Below are positions 1-6,486 of a stretch of DNA of 12,701 bases, piece after piece. Where the stretch lies: NCBI GenBank assembly GCA_024691475.1, contig JAILNP010000031.1:1-12701 (forward strand), read 5' to 3'. The notes below the pieces were generated by a model. The model did no database searches. It worked only from the letters and a program-made list of their open reading frames with translations, and was not told the origin of the DNA. Each line of letters opens with the position of its first letter. Position 1 is the stretch's first letter. The stretch is from Denitrobacterium sp024691475 (GTDB lineage: Bacteria > Actinomycetota > Coriobacteriia > Coriobacteriales > Eggerthellaceae). Position numbers and translations under genes: made by a program.

Positions 1-291
1 CTCTGCTTCGACTTCCCCGATCAGAGTAGCCTCACGAGCGGGTATTCCGACCGCATCGAGCGACTGGCGCATTTCGCCGAAAAGCTGGGCGAGCCCATGG
101 CGGGCGGCTACCAGCTGGCCGATGTGGCGGCGCTGCTGAAGCGATGCGGCATGAGCATCGATACCTACATGGCTCCCGCTGCCATTCAGAGCAAGTATTT
201 CGAGGGCGGATCCTCGAACCTGAAGGCGTACGAGAGCATCCACTTCATATCTACGGTTAAAGATGGCGTTCGCGCCTACGGTATGCAATAG
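1..291 (+). CDS. SAM-dependent methyltransferase, LCM-like (C-terminal fragment)
   Basis: The frame is open from base 1 to the TAG at 289-291, so this is the last 96 residues of a gene that starts before the window. The C-terminal pattern resembles the leucine carboxyl methyltransferase (PPM1/TIGR00027-like) group of class I SAM methyltransferases: FDFPD near the start, then GEPMAGGYQLADVAALLKRC (a late helix after the Rossmann core), and SKYF near the end. The SAM-binding motifs would lie upstream and cannot be checked. Only 13 bases separate it from mccB, so it is almost certainly in the same operon. A methyltransferase fits the pathway: SAM use yields S-adenosylhomocysteine and then homocysteine, the substrate of MccA. 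Bacillus subtilis likewise has a methyltransferase gene (yrrT) in its mccAB operon, but that one is of a different type. The substrate is unknown. Confidence 0.65.
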   Translation, partial: LCFDFPDQSSLTSGYSDRIERLAHFAEKLGEPMAGGYQLADVAALLKRCGMSIDTYMAPAAIQSKYFEGGSSNLKAYESIHFISTVKDGVRAYGMQ

Positions 292-304
292 CAAGGAGAA
301 GCAC

Positions 305-1471
305 ATGAGCGCATACGAACATTTTGATTTAGCGTTGATCCACGGAGGGGCCGGCTTCGACGACCCCACGCATTCGGTGAACGTGCCTATTTACCAGACG
401 TCCACGTTCGGCCAGCACCTGCCGGGCGATTTCTATGGGTATGAGTATTCGCGCACGGGTAACCCCACGCGTGCGGCGCTCGAGTCGCTGATTGCCGAGC
501 TCGAGGGCGGCGAACGTGGCTTTGCCTTCGCCTCTGGCATGGCTGCCCTTACGGCCGTGCTGTCGCTGTTCAAGACGGGCGACAAGGTAATCACCTCGAG
601 CAACGTGTATGGCGGCACGTTCCGCGTGCTCGATAAGGTGTTCAACAACTTCGGCATCGACTACGTCATGGTTGACACGTCGGACGTTGCGGCAGTGGAA
701 GGCGCCATCGACGAGCGCACGGTGGCGCTGCTGGTGGAGACGCCTGCAAATCCCCTGCTCACCATTACCGACTTGGCGGCGATTGCCCAGGTGGCGAAGA
801 AGCACGGCCTGCTGGCAATAGCGGACAATACCTTCATGACGCCGTACCTGCAGCGCCCGCTTGACTTTGGATTCGACATCGTTGTGCATTCGGCCACGAA
901 ATATCTGGGCGGACATAGCGACGTTGTGGCCGGCTTGGCGGTCGTTGCCAACGCCGAGCTGGGCGAGCGCATCGCGTTCCTTCAGAATTCTACGGGCGGT
1001 GTGCTGGGACCCTTCGATTCTTTCCTGCTGCAGCGCGGCATCAAGACGTTGGGCGTGCGCATGGACAGGCATGTGCGCAATGCCCAGGCCGTGGCCGCGT
1101 TCCTGCAAGGCCATCCGGGCGTGCGCGCGGTGTACTACCCCGGCCTGGAAGGCCATCCTGGGCATGACGTCAATGCGGCGCAAGCCAAGAACGGCGGCGT
1201 CATGATGTCGTTCGAACTTGCGGAAGGTGCCGACATCAACGCGTTCTTCCTGGGCCTAGACCTGGTCGTGTTGGCAGAGAGCCTGGGTGGCGTCGAGTCG
1301 CTTGTGTGCCACCCTGCCACGATGACTCATGCGGCCATTCCCGCGGATATTCGCAAGCGCGTGGGTATTTCCGATGAGCTCATTCGCCTGTCGGTGGGCA
1401 TCGAGGATGAGCGCGACATCATTGCCGACCTGGGTCGCGCCATTGCGGCGGCAACGGGGAAGGAGGCCTAA
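305..1471 (+). CDS. mccB: Cystathionine gamma-lyase (MccB-like, PLP-dependent transsulfuration enzyme)
   Basis: This 388-residue protein belongs to the Cys/Met metabolism PLP enzyme family, at the usual family length. Visible landmarks are YSRTGNPTR (residues 48-56, cofactor and substrate contacts), the PLP-binding lysine K199 in HSATKYLGGHSD, the block QNSTGGVLGP, AESLGGVES, and RLSVGIED near the C-terminus. The text is very close to B. subtilis MccB as I recall it, including QNSTGGVLGP and RGIKTLG. Expected reaction: cystathionine to cysteine, 2-oxobutyrate and ammonia; homocysteine or cysteine desulfhydration is a possible side activity. Cystathionine gamma-synthase or O-acetylhomoserine sulfhydrylase are alternatives, but the adjacent mccA favours the lyase. 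The ATG at 305 is chosen because AAGGAG (293-298) sits 6 bases upstream; the ATG at 263 lies inside the preceding gene. mccA follows after one base. Confidence 0.88.
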   Translation: MSAYEHFDLALIHGGAGFDDPTHSVNVPIYQTSTFGQHLPGDFYGYEYSRTGNPTRAALESLIAELEGGERGFAFASGMAALTAVLSLFKTGDKVITSSNVYGGTFRVLDKVFNNFGIDYVMVDTSDVAAVEGAIDERTVALLVETPANPLLTITDLAAIAQVAKKHGLLAIADNTFMTPYLQRPLDFGFDIVVHSATKYLGGHSDVVAGLAVVANAELGERIAFLQNSTGGVLGPFDSFLLQRGIKTLGVRMDRHVRNAQAVAAFLQGHPGVRAVYYPGLEGHPGHDVNAAQAKNGGVMMSFELAEGADINAFFLGLDLVVLAESLGGVESLVCHPATMTHAAIPADIRKRVGISDELIRLSVGIEDERDIIADLGRAIAAATGKEA

Positions 1472-1472
1472 G

Positions 1473-2393
1473 GTGGCTCGCTTCGAATCGACGCGCCAGC
1501 TCATTGGCAATACCCCCATTGTTCGACTGAACAACGTCGACGTCCCCGAAGGCGTCCAGCTCTACGCGAAGCTCGAGCTGTGGAACCCGAGCGGTTCCAC
1601 GAAGGACCGAATTGGCTTGGCCATGCTCGATGATGCCGAGCGCGAGGGGCGCATTGCCCCTGGTGCCGCCATTGTGGAGGCCACGGCGGGTAACACCGGT
1701 CTGGGCATTGCGTATGCGGCGCTCAATCGCGGATACAAGGTTATTCTGGTCATTCCCACGAAGTTCTCCCTGGAAAAGCAGGTGCTCTGCCGCGCACTGG
1801 GGGCCGAAATCGTATCCACGCCCCGCGAAGAGGGCATGCTGGGCGCTGAAAGGCGCGCACGTGAGCTGCGCGATAGCATCCCAGGCGCCATCTCGCTGGA
1901 GCAGTTCCGCAACATGAGCAACCCCCGTGCGCACTACGAGACGACGGGCCCCGAGATCTGGCGCGACATGGAAGGCCAGATTGACTACGTCGTGGCTGGT
2001 GCGGGCAGCGGCGGCACGTATTCGGGCGTGCTGCGCTACCTGAAGGAGCAGAACCCGAACATCAAGGGCGTGCTGGCCGACCCCATTGGCTCCACGATTG
2101 GCGGCGGCGAGCATGGCGACTACGACATCGAGGGCATTGGCAACGACTTCGTGGCCGACACCATGGACATGAGCCTGGTCGACGAGGTGGTAAAGGTGTC
2201 GGACGACGATGCCTTCAGGGCTACGAGGATTCTGGCGGCTCGCGAGGGCATCTTCGCAGGGTCGTCCTCGGGTGCGGCGCTGGCTGCCTCTCTGGCATTC
2301 GCGAAGCGCGGCGTGTCGGGCAACATCGTTACGATCTTCCCCGACCGCGGCGATCGGTACTTCACCTCGAACTTGTACGCACCGTTCGAATAG
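1473..2393 (+). CDS. mccA: O-acetylserine-dependent cystathionine beta-synthase (MccA-like)
   Basis: This 306-residue fold-type II PLP enzyme has the PLP lysine K44 in NPSGSTKDRIG, the loop EATAGNTG (69-76), the phosphate-binding loop GAGSGGT (176-182) and GSSSGAA (serines 264-266). It has no C-terminal CBS domains. Two blocks match MccA rather than CysK: the PTKFSLEKQ segment followed by ALGAEIVSTPREEGMLGA, and EATAGNTG in place of the EPTSGNTG found in CysK. MccA condenses O-acetylserine with homocysteine to cystathionine, which MccB cleaves. The start is a GTG one base after the mccB stop, with AGGAGG at 1461-1466 inside the end of mccB, so translation is probably coupled. The longer in-frame ATG at 1329 is deep inside mccB and is rejected. 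A strong terminator follows 21 bases after the stop. Confidence 0.87.
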   Translation: MARFESTRQLIGNTPIVRLNNVDVPEGVQLYAKLELWNPSGSTKDRIGLAMLDDAEREGRIAPGAAIVEATAGNTGLGIAYAALNRGYKVILVIPTKFSLEKQVLCRALGAEIVSTPREEGMLGAERRARELRDSIPGAISLEQFRNMSNPRAHYETTGPEIWRDMEGQIDYVVAGAGSGGTYSGVLRYLKEQNPNIKGVLADPIGSTIGGGEHGDYDIEGIGNDFVADTMDMSLVDEVVKVSDDDAFRATRILAAREGIFAGSSSGAALAASLAFAKRGVSGNIVTIFPDRGDRYFTSNLYAPFE

Positions 2394-2414
2394 GACGTGC
2401 GGCAAGCGCGTTTG

Positions 2415-2445
2415 AAGGCCCCGGAGCGTTGCTCCGGGGCCTTTT
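2415..2445 (+). terminator. Intrinsic terminator of the mccBA operon
   Basis: There is an 11-bp perfect GC-rich stem, GGCCCCGGAGC (2417-2427) with GCTCCGGGGCC (2431-2441), and a GTT loop. Flanking AA and TTTT add two A-T pairs and the U-tract. It starts 21 bases after the mccA stop and closes the rightward operon. Because the left flank has only two As, it should act mainly on the plus strand. Confidence 0.93.
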
Positions 2446-2600
2446 GCGCTGTTCGTGGCGGGTGTTTTGCAGTCCCTATCTCCGATTGGCCATTTGGCTT
2501 TGCCGCTCTCCATGCGGTTCTGGCCTACGTCGAGGCTTGGGGCCGACGCTGGTCTCTGGTCGGTTTGCGAGAGCGTTTGCGTTGGTTATGCGCAGGCACA

Positions 2601-2647
2601 AGAAAGGCCGCCCGCAGGAAGGAGACGAGAAGACAGAGCGGGCGGCC
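2601..2647 (-). terminator. Distal intrinsic terminator for cysK
   Basis: A perfect 10-bp inverted repeat, GGCCGCCCGC (2606-2615) and GCGGGCGGCC (2638-2647), has a 22-base loop that is pyrimidine-rich on the minus strand. Read on the minus strand the stem is followed by TTTCTTGT, a usable U-tract. It lies about 75 bases past the cysK stop and faces the mccA terminator. The rest of the 2446-2680 stretch holds several overlapping short open frames, but none has a convincing ribosome site or a recognisable product. Confidence 0.75.
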
Positions 2648-2682
2648 GTATCGAGAAGGCGATATATGGAGTAAAGCATAAG

Positions 2683-2710
2683 GTGCTGGGGTGTCTGGGC
2701 GCCCCAGCAC
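2683..2710 (-). terminator. Proximal hairpin after cysK
   Basis: A 9-bp perfect stem, GTGCTGGGG (2683-2691) and CCCCAGCAC (2702-2710), lies 9 bases downstream of the cysK stop on the minus strand. The following minus-strand sequence is CCTTATGCTTTA, a poor U-tract. It may be a weak first terminator or a 3'-end stabiliser, with termination completed at the distal hairpin. Confidence 0.55.
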
Positions 2711-2719
2711 GTGGGATTC

Positions 2720-3649
2720 CTAGAAGTTGAAGAGTGCGGTGGAGAGGTAGCGTTCGCCCGTGTCAGGCAGAATGGCCACGATGAGCTTTCCGGCGTTTTC
2801 GGGGCGCTCCGCGAGTTTGCGAGCGGCCGCCACGGCTGCGCCGGAAGAAATGCCTACGAGCAGGCCGTCTTTGGCGGCCAGTTCGCGACCCGCCTCGAAG
2901 GCCTCTTCGTCTTCGATGGCGATAACCTCATCGTAGATGGCAGTATCAAGCGTTTCGGGAACGAAGCCCGCGCCAATGCCCTGGATCTTATGAGCGCCTG
3001 CATGGCCCTCGGAAAGGACGGGGGAACCCGCGGGCTCTACGGCAACAACCTGCACGTTGGGGTTCTGCTCCTTCAGGAACGCGCCCGTACCGGAGACGGT
3101 GCCGCCCGTGCCCACGCCGGCGACGAGGATGTCGACCTTGCCCTCGGTGGCTTCCCAGATTTCGGGGCCCGTCGTGGCCTTGTGGATGGCGGGGTTAGCG
3201 GGGTTGGTGAACTGGCTGGGGATGAGGGAGTTCTCGATTTCCTCGGCGAGCTCCTTCGCCTTGGCAATGGCGCCCTTCATGCCGTCGGCGCCCTTGGTGA
3301 GCACCAGCTCGGCGCCGTAGGTCTTCATGAGATTGCGGCGCTCGACCGACATGGTCTCGGGCATGGTGATGATGATGCGATTGCCGCGTGCGGCAGCCAG
3401 GGCGGACAGGCCGATGCCGGTGTTGCCGCTGGTGGGCTCAATAATAACGGTATCACTATTCAGCTTGCCTGCTTCTTCGGCGGCGTCGAGCATGGCCTTG
3501 GCGATACGGTCCTTAACGGAGCCCGCGGGGTTGAAGGCCTCTACCTTGCCGACGATGCGTGCGTTGAGATCGTGGTTTGCCTCGTAGTGAGTAAGCTCTA
3601 CGAGAGGGGTCTGGCCGATGAGTTCGGAAACGCTTGCGTGAATGGTCAT
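2720..3649 (-). CDS. cysK: Cysteine synthase (O-acetylserine sulfhydrylase)
   Basis: This 309-residue protein has the standard CysK length. It makes cysteine from O-acetylserine and sulfide in the cytoplasm. Landmarks are the PLP lysine K46 in NPAGSVKDRI, the substrate loop EPTSGNTGIGL (71-81), the phosphate-binding loop GVGTGGT (178-184) and SSGAA (268-272), with PDTGERYLST near the C-terminus. The start ATG (3649-3647) gives the family N-terminus SELIGQTPLVEL. AGAGAGAAG upstream is a modest ribosome site. A longer in-frame start at 3712 would add 21 residues unlike the family and is rejected. The gene converges with mccA and diverges from metQ. A candidate promoter with an operator just after it lies at 3713-3777. 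Confidence 0.93.
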   Translation of the reverse strand: MTIHASVSELIGQTPLVELTHYEANHDLNARIVGKVEAFNPAGSVKDRIAKAMLDAAEEAGKLNSDTVIIEPTSGNTGIGLSALAAARGNRIIITMPETMSVERRNLMKTYGAELVLTKGADGMKGAIAKAKELAEEIENSLIPSQFTNPANPAIHKATTGPEIWEATEGKVDILVAGVGTGGTVSGTGAFLKEQNPNVQVVAVEPAGSPVLSEGHAGAHKIQGIGAGFVPETLDTAIYDEVIAIEDEEAFEAGRELAAKDGLLVGISSGAAVAAARKLAERPENAGKLIVAILPDTGERYLSTALFNF

Positions 3650-3710
3650 TTCAGCTTCTCTCTTTGTCCGATGGAGCAGGTGGGTGCCGTGCTCCGTAAC
3701 CTGTTTGCAC

Positions 3711-3740
3711 AAATCCTAGCGGAGTACTAGGAATAACGCA
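3711..3740. promoter_or_regulatory. Putative sulfur-regulon operator, cysK site
   Basis: This is an inverted repeat, TCCTAG (3714-3719), N7, CTAGGA (3727-3732), continued as CTAGGAATAA to 3736. The same arrangement recurs 121 bases away at 3835-3857, and a variant lies at 6685-6708 before the ligase-hydrolase gene. Its position just after the candidate cysK start site suggests a repressor operator. GGAAT half-sites recall the targets of Rrf2-family CymR, but the regulator is not in this window, so the link is inference. Confidence 0.55.
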
Positions 3741-3741
3741 A

Positions 3742-3777
3742 TACGTAAATTATCGATAACGGGCCATGGTTTTTCAC
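3742..3777 (-). promoter_or_regulatory. Candidate cysK promoter
   Basis: On the minus strand GTGAAA (3777-3772) and GATAAT (3754-3749) are separated by 17 bases, matching the -35 and -10 consensus at 4/6 and 5/6. Transcription would start near 3742, giving a leader of about 90 bases. The start falls directly in front of the CTAGGAATAA element at 3713-3740, the right place for repression. The -10 box overlaps the palindrome TTATCGATAA (3750-3759). The call is by eye. Confidence 0.45.
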
Positions 3778-3828
3778 GATGCCGCGTTTTAGGGGTCCGT
3801 TGAAGCTCTTATGCGGCTGCGTCATGTC

Positions 3829-3860
3829 TATAAGTCCTGGTAGATTGCTAGGAATAAGCA
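3829..3860 (+). promoter_or_regulatory. Putative operator and distal -10 box, metQ site
   Basis: TATAAG (3829-3834), a 5/6 match to a -10 box, runs directly into TCCTGG (3835-3840), N7, CTAGGAATAA (3848-3857). The layout is the same as at 3714-3736, with one changed base in the left arm. No good -35 box is seen at 16-18 bases, so a promoter here is uncertain; the repeated operator is the stronger signal. It could serve metQ, cysK or both by looping, as the two sites lie about twelve helical turns apart. Confidence 0.5.
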
Positions 3861-3896
3861 TGTTTGGAAAAACCGATAGCTAACTGCCTAAAACGA

Positions 3897-3941
3897 GTGG
3901 AATCTAATCTCTTGATAGTCGTATTCCTCGCAGCGTAATAT
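3897..3941 (+). promoter_or_regulatory. Candidate proximal metQ promoter with GGAAT/ATTCC half-sites
   Basis: TTGATA (3912-3917) and TAATAT (3936-3941) are 18 bases apart, giving a start near 3948 and a leader of about 95 bases before metQ. GTGGAATCTAATC (3897-3909) just upstream nearly repeats GTGGAATTTAATC (6701-6713) before the ligase-hydrolase gene, and ATTCC (3923-3927) lies in the spacer. These may be weaker contacts for the same regulator. Confidence 0.4.
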
Positions 3942-3960
3942 GCCGCATCAACACAAAACG

Positions 3961-4034
3961 CCGCGCTGTTCAGGGCGGTGGACGGGAGGTTCGCCCGCGG
4001 GGTTAGCTCTACGGGCAAACGAAAAGCGAAGGAG
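3961..4034 (+). other. Structured metQ leader with competing hairpins
   Basis: Between the candidate promoter and the metQ ribosome site, three short GC-rich segments can pair in exclusive ways. CGGG (3983-3986) can pair with CCCG (3994-3997), or GCCCG (3993-3997) can pair with CGGGC (4012-4016). A further CCGC/GCGG pair lies at 3961-3978. The second hairpin ends 12 bases before AAGGAG (4029-4034). I cannot match it to a known SAM riboswitch or T-box, and no terminator U-tract follows. Any control would more likely act on translation. Confidence 0.3.
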
Positions 4035-4041
4035 ATATACC

Positions 4042-4944
4042 ATGGCACAGGAAAAGAAACTCAAACGTCTGGGGGCTGCTATTGCGGCGCTCTCCCTTGC
4101 GGCGGTAGCGGCATTTGGCCTTGCGAGCTGCGCTGGTACCAGCCAGGCGAGCACAACGGACGCACAGAGCGAAGCGGGCGATTGCTGCGGATCGGGCGCT
4201 GAAGCGGGATCGACCACCATTACGATTGCTGCAAGCCCCACGCCTCACGCCGAGATTCTCAATGACGTGGTTGCGCCCCTGCTGGCCAAGGAAGGCATCG
4301 AGCTGAAGGTTATCGAGTTTAACGATTACGTACAGCCCAACACGGCTACCGAAAACAAGGAAGTCGATGCGAACTTCTTCCAGCATCAGCCGTATCTCGA
4401 TTCGTTCAACGAGGAAAATGGCACGCATCTCGCGAGCGTGGTTGCCGTTCACTACGAGCCCTTCGGTCTGTACGCCGGCAAGACTGCATCGCTTGCCGAC
4501 CTGCCTGATGGCGCAACGGTTGCCATTCCCAACGACACCACCAACGAGGCCCGCGCCTTGCTGCTCCTCGAGCAGGAGGGCTTAATCGAAGTCAGCGATT
4601 CCGCTGGCATCACCGCAACGCCGAACGACATCGTATCTAACCCCAAGAACCTCCAGTTCGTTGAGCTCGAAGCGGCTCAAATCCCGCGATCCCTCCAGGA
4701 TGTCAACATTGCGGCCATCAATGCAAACTATGCAGTTGAAGCGGGCCTTACTCCCTCCAAGGATGCTCTTGCTCTGGAAGATGCGAGCGGCGACGCTGCC
4801 AAGACCTACGCCAACGTTCTGGTGACCAAGGAATGCTGCACGAGTAGCGAATCCATCCAGAAGCTGGCTGCGGCCCTCACTTCCCAGGAAGTAAAGGATT
4901 ACATCGAAACGCACTATCAGGGCGCGGTTGAGGCAATCTTCTAA
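4042..4944 (+). CDS. metQ: Methionine ABC transporter substrate-binding lipoprotein
   Basis: This 300-residue MetQ/NlpA-family lipoprotein captures methionine outside the membrane for MetNI. The N-terminus has a KKLKR basic region, a hydrophobic helix and the lipobox LASC with the lipidated cysteine at C30. A low-complexity linker follows, then the mature domain from TTITIAASPTPHAEIL (about 56-71). The strongest family signature is YVQPNTATENKEVDANFFQH, followed by QPYLDSFN. The ATG at 4042 has AAGGAG at 4029-4034 with a 7-base spacer; the in-frame ATG at 3940 would spoil the signal peptide. Two vicinal cysteine pairs, C48-C49 and C265-C266, are odd for an exported binding protein. It is first in the metQNI operon, with a hairpin before metN. 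D-methionine or another small amino acid is possible as ligand. Confidence 0.9.
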   Translation: MAQEKKLKRLGAAIAALSLAAVAAFGLASCAGTSQASTTDAQSEAGDCCGSGAEAGSTTITIAASPTPHAEILNDVVAPLLAKEGIELKVIEFNDYVQPNTATENKEVDANFFQHQPYLDSFNEENGTHLASVVAVHYEPFGLYAGKTASLADLPDGATVAIPNDTTNEARALLLLEQEGLIEVSDSAGITATPNDIVSNPKNLQFVELEAAQIPRSLQDVNIAAINANYAVEAGLTPSKDALALEDASGDAAKTYANVLVTKECCTSSESIQKLAAALTSQEVKDYIETHYQGAVEAIF

Positions 4945-4964
4945 GCAAGTCGGCAAGCCTAGTC

Positions 4965-4992
4965 GAGCGGGATGCCTTCGGGCGTCCCGCTC
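4965..4992 (+). terminator. Hairpin between metQ and metN, possible partial terminator
   Basis: A 12-bp stem with one G-T wobble joins 4965-4976 and 4981-4992 around a TTCG tetraloop. It starts 20 bases after metQ and ends 21 bases before metN. The tail TTGCGTT is a weak U-tract. It probably lets part of transcription through while protecting metQ mRNA, which would give more binding protein than transporter. Confidence 0.55.
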
Positions 4993-5013
4993 TTGCGTTG
5001 AAAGGCGGAAACG

Positions 5014-5799
5014 ATGATCGAATTGCGTGGCGTGTCGAAGACGTACGAGGCGCGCGGAGAATCGCATACGGCGCTGAGCGATATCAACCTAACGATAGAG
5101 GAGGGCGATATCTTCGGCATTATCGGCGAGTCTGGGGCGGGAAAGTCGACGCTCGTGCGCTGCATTAACTTGCTGGAGAGCCCTACCAGCGGAAGCGTCG
5201 TGGTGAATGGCAAGGACGTGACCTCGTTTCGGGGGTCCGACTTGCAGGCGCTTCGTTCGCAGGTGGGAATGATCTTTCAGAATTTCGGCTTGTTCCAGCA
5301 GCGTACGGCCTTGCATAACATCACGTTTCCCCTGGAATTACGCGGGGTCTCGAAGCGTGACGCCCTTGCGCGTGCGCATGAGCTGCTGAGCGTGGTGGGC
5401 CTTTCCGATAAGGGGCATCGTTATCCGAGCGAGCTTTCCGGTGGGCAGCGGCAGCGCGTGGCCATCGCGCGTGCGTTGGCGAACGAGCCGCGCGTGATCC
5501 TATGCGACGAGGCCACGAGCGCTCTCGATTCGCGAACCACCGTGCAGATTTTGGACCTGCTGCGCGACATCAATGGCCGACTGGGAGTGACCATCGTGCT
5601 CATTACGCATTCGTTGCAGGTTGCCCAGCATATTTGCAACAAGGTAGCTGTTCTCGATAGCGGTCGCGTTGTGGAGCAGGGCGAAACGGCGCAGGTATTC
5701 GAGCATCCCCAGAGTGAGGTAACGCGCGAGTTGCTGTCCCATGGAACGAGCATACGGCGTGCTCAGGCGGCAGACGGCCAGAATGGGGAGGTGGCCTAA
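5014..5799 (+). CDS. metN: Methionine ABC transporter ATP-binding protein, short form lacking the NIL domain
   Basis: This 261-residue ABC ATPase powers methionine import with MetI. It shows Walker A GESGAGKST (38-46), a Q-loop in FQNFGLFQQRTALHNI, the signature LSGGQRQR, Walker B VILCDEATSALD and the switch histidine in LITHS. The CDEATSALD and RTALHNITFPLEL text is typical of MetN. Canonical MetN is about 340 residues with a C-terminal NIL domain that binds methionine and inhibits transport. Here the chain ends shortly after HPQSEVTRELL, so that domain is missing. The stop is intact and metI overlaps it, so this looks like a natural short form, not a frameshift. AAAGGCGG (5001-5008) precedes the ATG. 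Confidence 0.88.
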   Translation: MIELRGVSKTYEARGESHTALSDINLTIEEGDIFGIIGESGAGKSTLVRCINLLESPTSGSVVVNGKDVTSFRGSDLQALRSQVGMIFQNFGLFQQRTALHNITFPLELRGVSKRDALARAHELLSVVGLSDKGHRYPSELSGGQRQRVAIARALANEPRVILCDEATSALDSRTTVQILDLLRDINGRLGVTIVLITHSLQVAQHICNKVAVLDSGRVVEQGETAQVFEHPQSEVTRELLSHGTSIRRAQAADGQNGEVA

Positions 5800-6470
5800 T
5801 GGATTGGTTGACCAGCTTCTTTTCTCAGTATGGCACGCTACTTGCGCAGGGCACGTGGGACACGATTGTCATGACGGTCGCGTCATGCGCGTTTGCCTAC
5901 CTCATCGGCCTGCCCATGGGCGTGGCGTTCTGCGTAACCGCGCAGAATGGCCTGCATCCCCATCGCAGCGTGAATGCGGTTCTTGGTTGCATCATCAATA
6001 TCGGCCGTTCGATTCCTTTCATTATCTTGCTGGTGGCCATTATTCCCCTCACGCGCTTCGTGGTGGGCACATCCCTGGGTGTCCCGGGCGCAATCGTCCC
6101 GCTTACGCTTTCGGCGGCGCCCTTCGTGGCGCGCATCGTGGAACAGAGCCTGGCGGAAGTTGATGCGAGTCTCATTGAGGCTGCTCAGGCGTTCGGGGCG
6201 AGTACGTTCCAGATTATCGTGAAGGTGTTGCTGCGGGAATCGCTGCCTTCATTGGTGCGCGGCGTGTCCATTACGCTCGTTAACCTGTTTGGCTATTCTG
6301 CAATTGCTGGTACGGTTGGCGCTGGTGGACTGGGCGATATCGCCATTCGCTATGGCTATCAGCGATGGCAGGCGGATGTCATGGTCGTCGCAGTTGTGCT
6401 GTGCGTCGTGCTCGTGCAGATTGCGCAGTCGGCGGGCGATCATCTGGCCAAGCGCATCGATCATCGTTAG
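5799..6470 (+). CDS. metI: Methionine ABC transporter permease
   Basis: This 223-residue inner-membrane permease is close to the usual MetI length of about 217. It has around five hydrophobic segments. The cytoplasmic EAA coupling motif is clear: EAAQAFGASTFQIIVKVLL, with LP shortly after (RESLPSL). INIGRSIPFIILLVAIIPLTR and the block TVGAGGLGDIAIRYGYQRW are MetI hallmarks. The start overlaps the metN stop by one base (TAATG), so the two are translationally coupled. It ends the metQNI operon; no clear U-tract terminator follows. Confidence 0.92.
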   Translation: MDWLTSFFSQYGTLLAQGTWDTIVMTVASCAFAYLIGLPMGVAFCVTAQNGLHPHRSVNAVLGCIINIGRSIPFIILLVAIIPLTRFVVGTSLGVPGAIVPLTLSAAPFVARIVEQSLAEVDASLIEAAQAFGASTFQIIVKVLLRESLPSLVRGVSITLVNLFGYSAIAGTVGAGGLGDIAIRYGYQRWQADVMVVAVVLCVVLVQIAQSAGDHLAKRIDHR

Positions 6471-6486
6471 CGTGACATGACGTTTG

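Noticed and set aside
1419..2513. Minus-strand open frame of 364 codons opposite mccA
   Set aside because: It is antisense to a clear gene, rich in Arg, His and Ala, with no recognisable domain, and it runs through the terminator.
2397..2681. Overlapping short plus-strand frames in the gap between mccA and cysK
   Set aside because: They include terminator sequence, lack good ribosome sites and have no recognisable product.
2711..3730. Plus-strand open frame of 339 codons opposite cysK
   Set aside because: It is the antisense shadow of cysK. High GC with few stop codons keeps the frame open, and the product is glycine/alanine-rich with no family pattern.
3940..4041. T-box or SAM riboswitch in the metQ leader
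   Set aside because: AGGGCGGTGGACGGG looks faintly like a T-box core, but the conserved GGTNCCGCG-type core, specifier stem and terminator are missing. The SAM-I/IV core is also absent. Only the competing hairpins are kept, as a weak finding.
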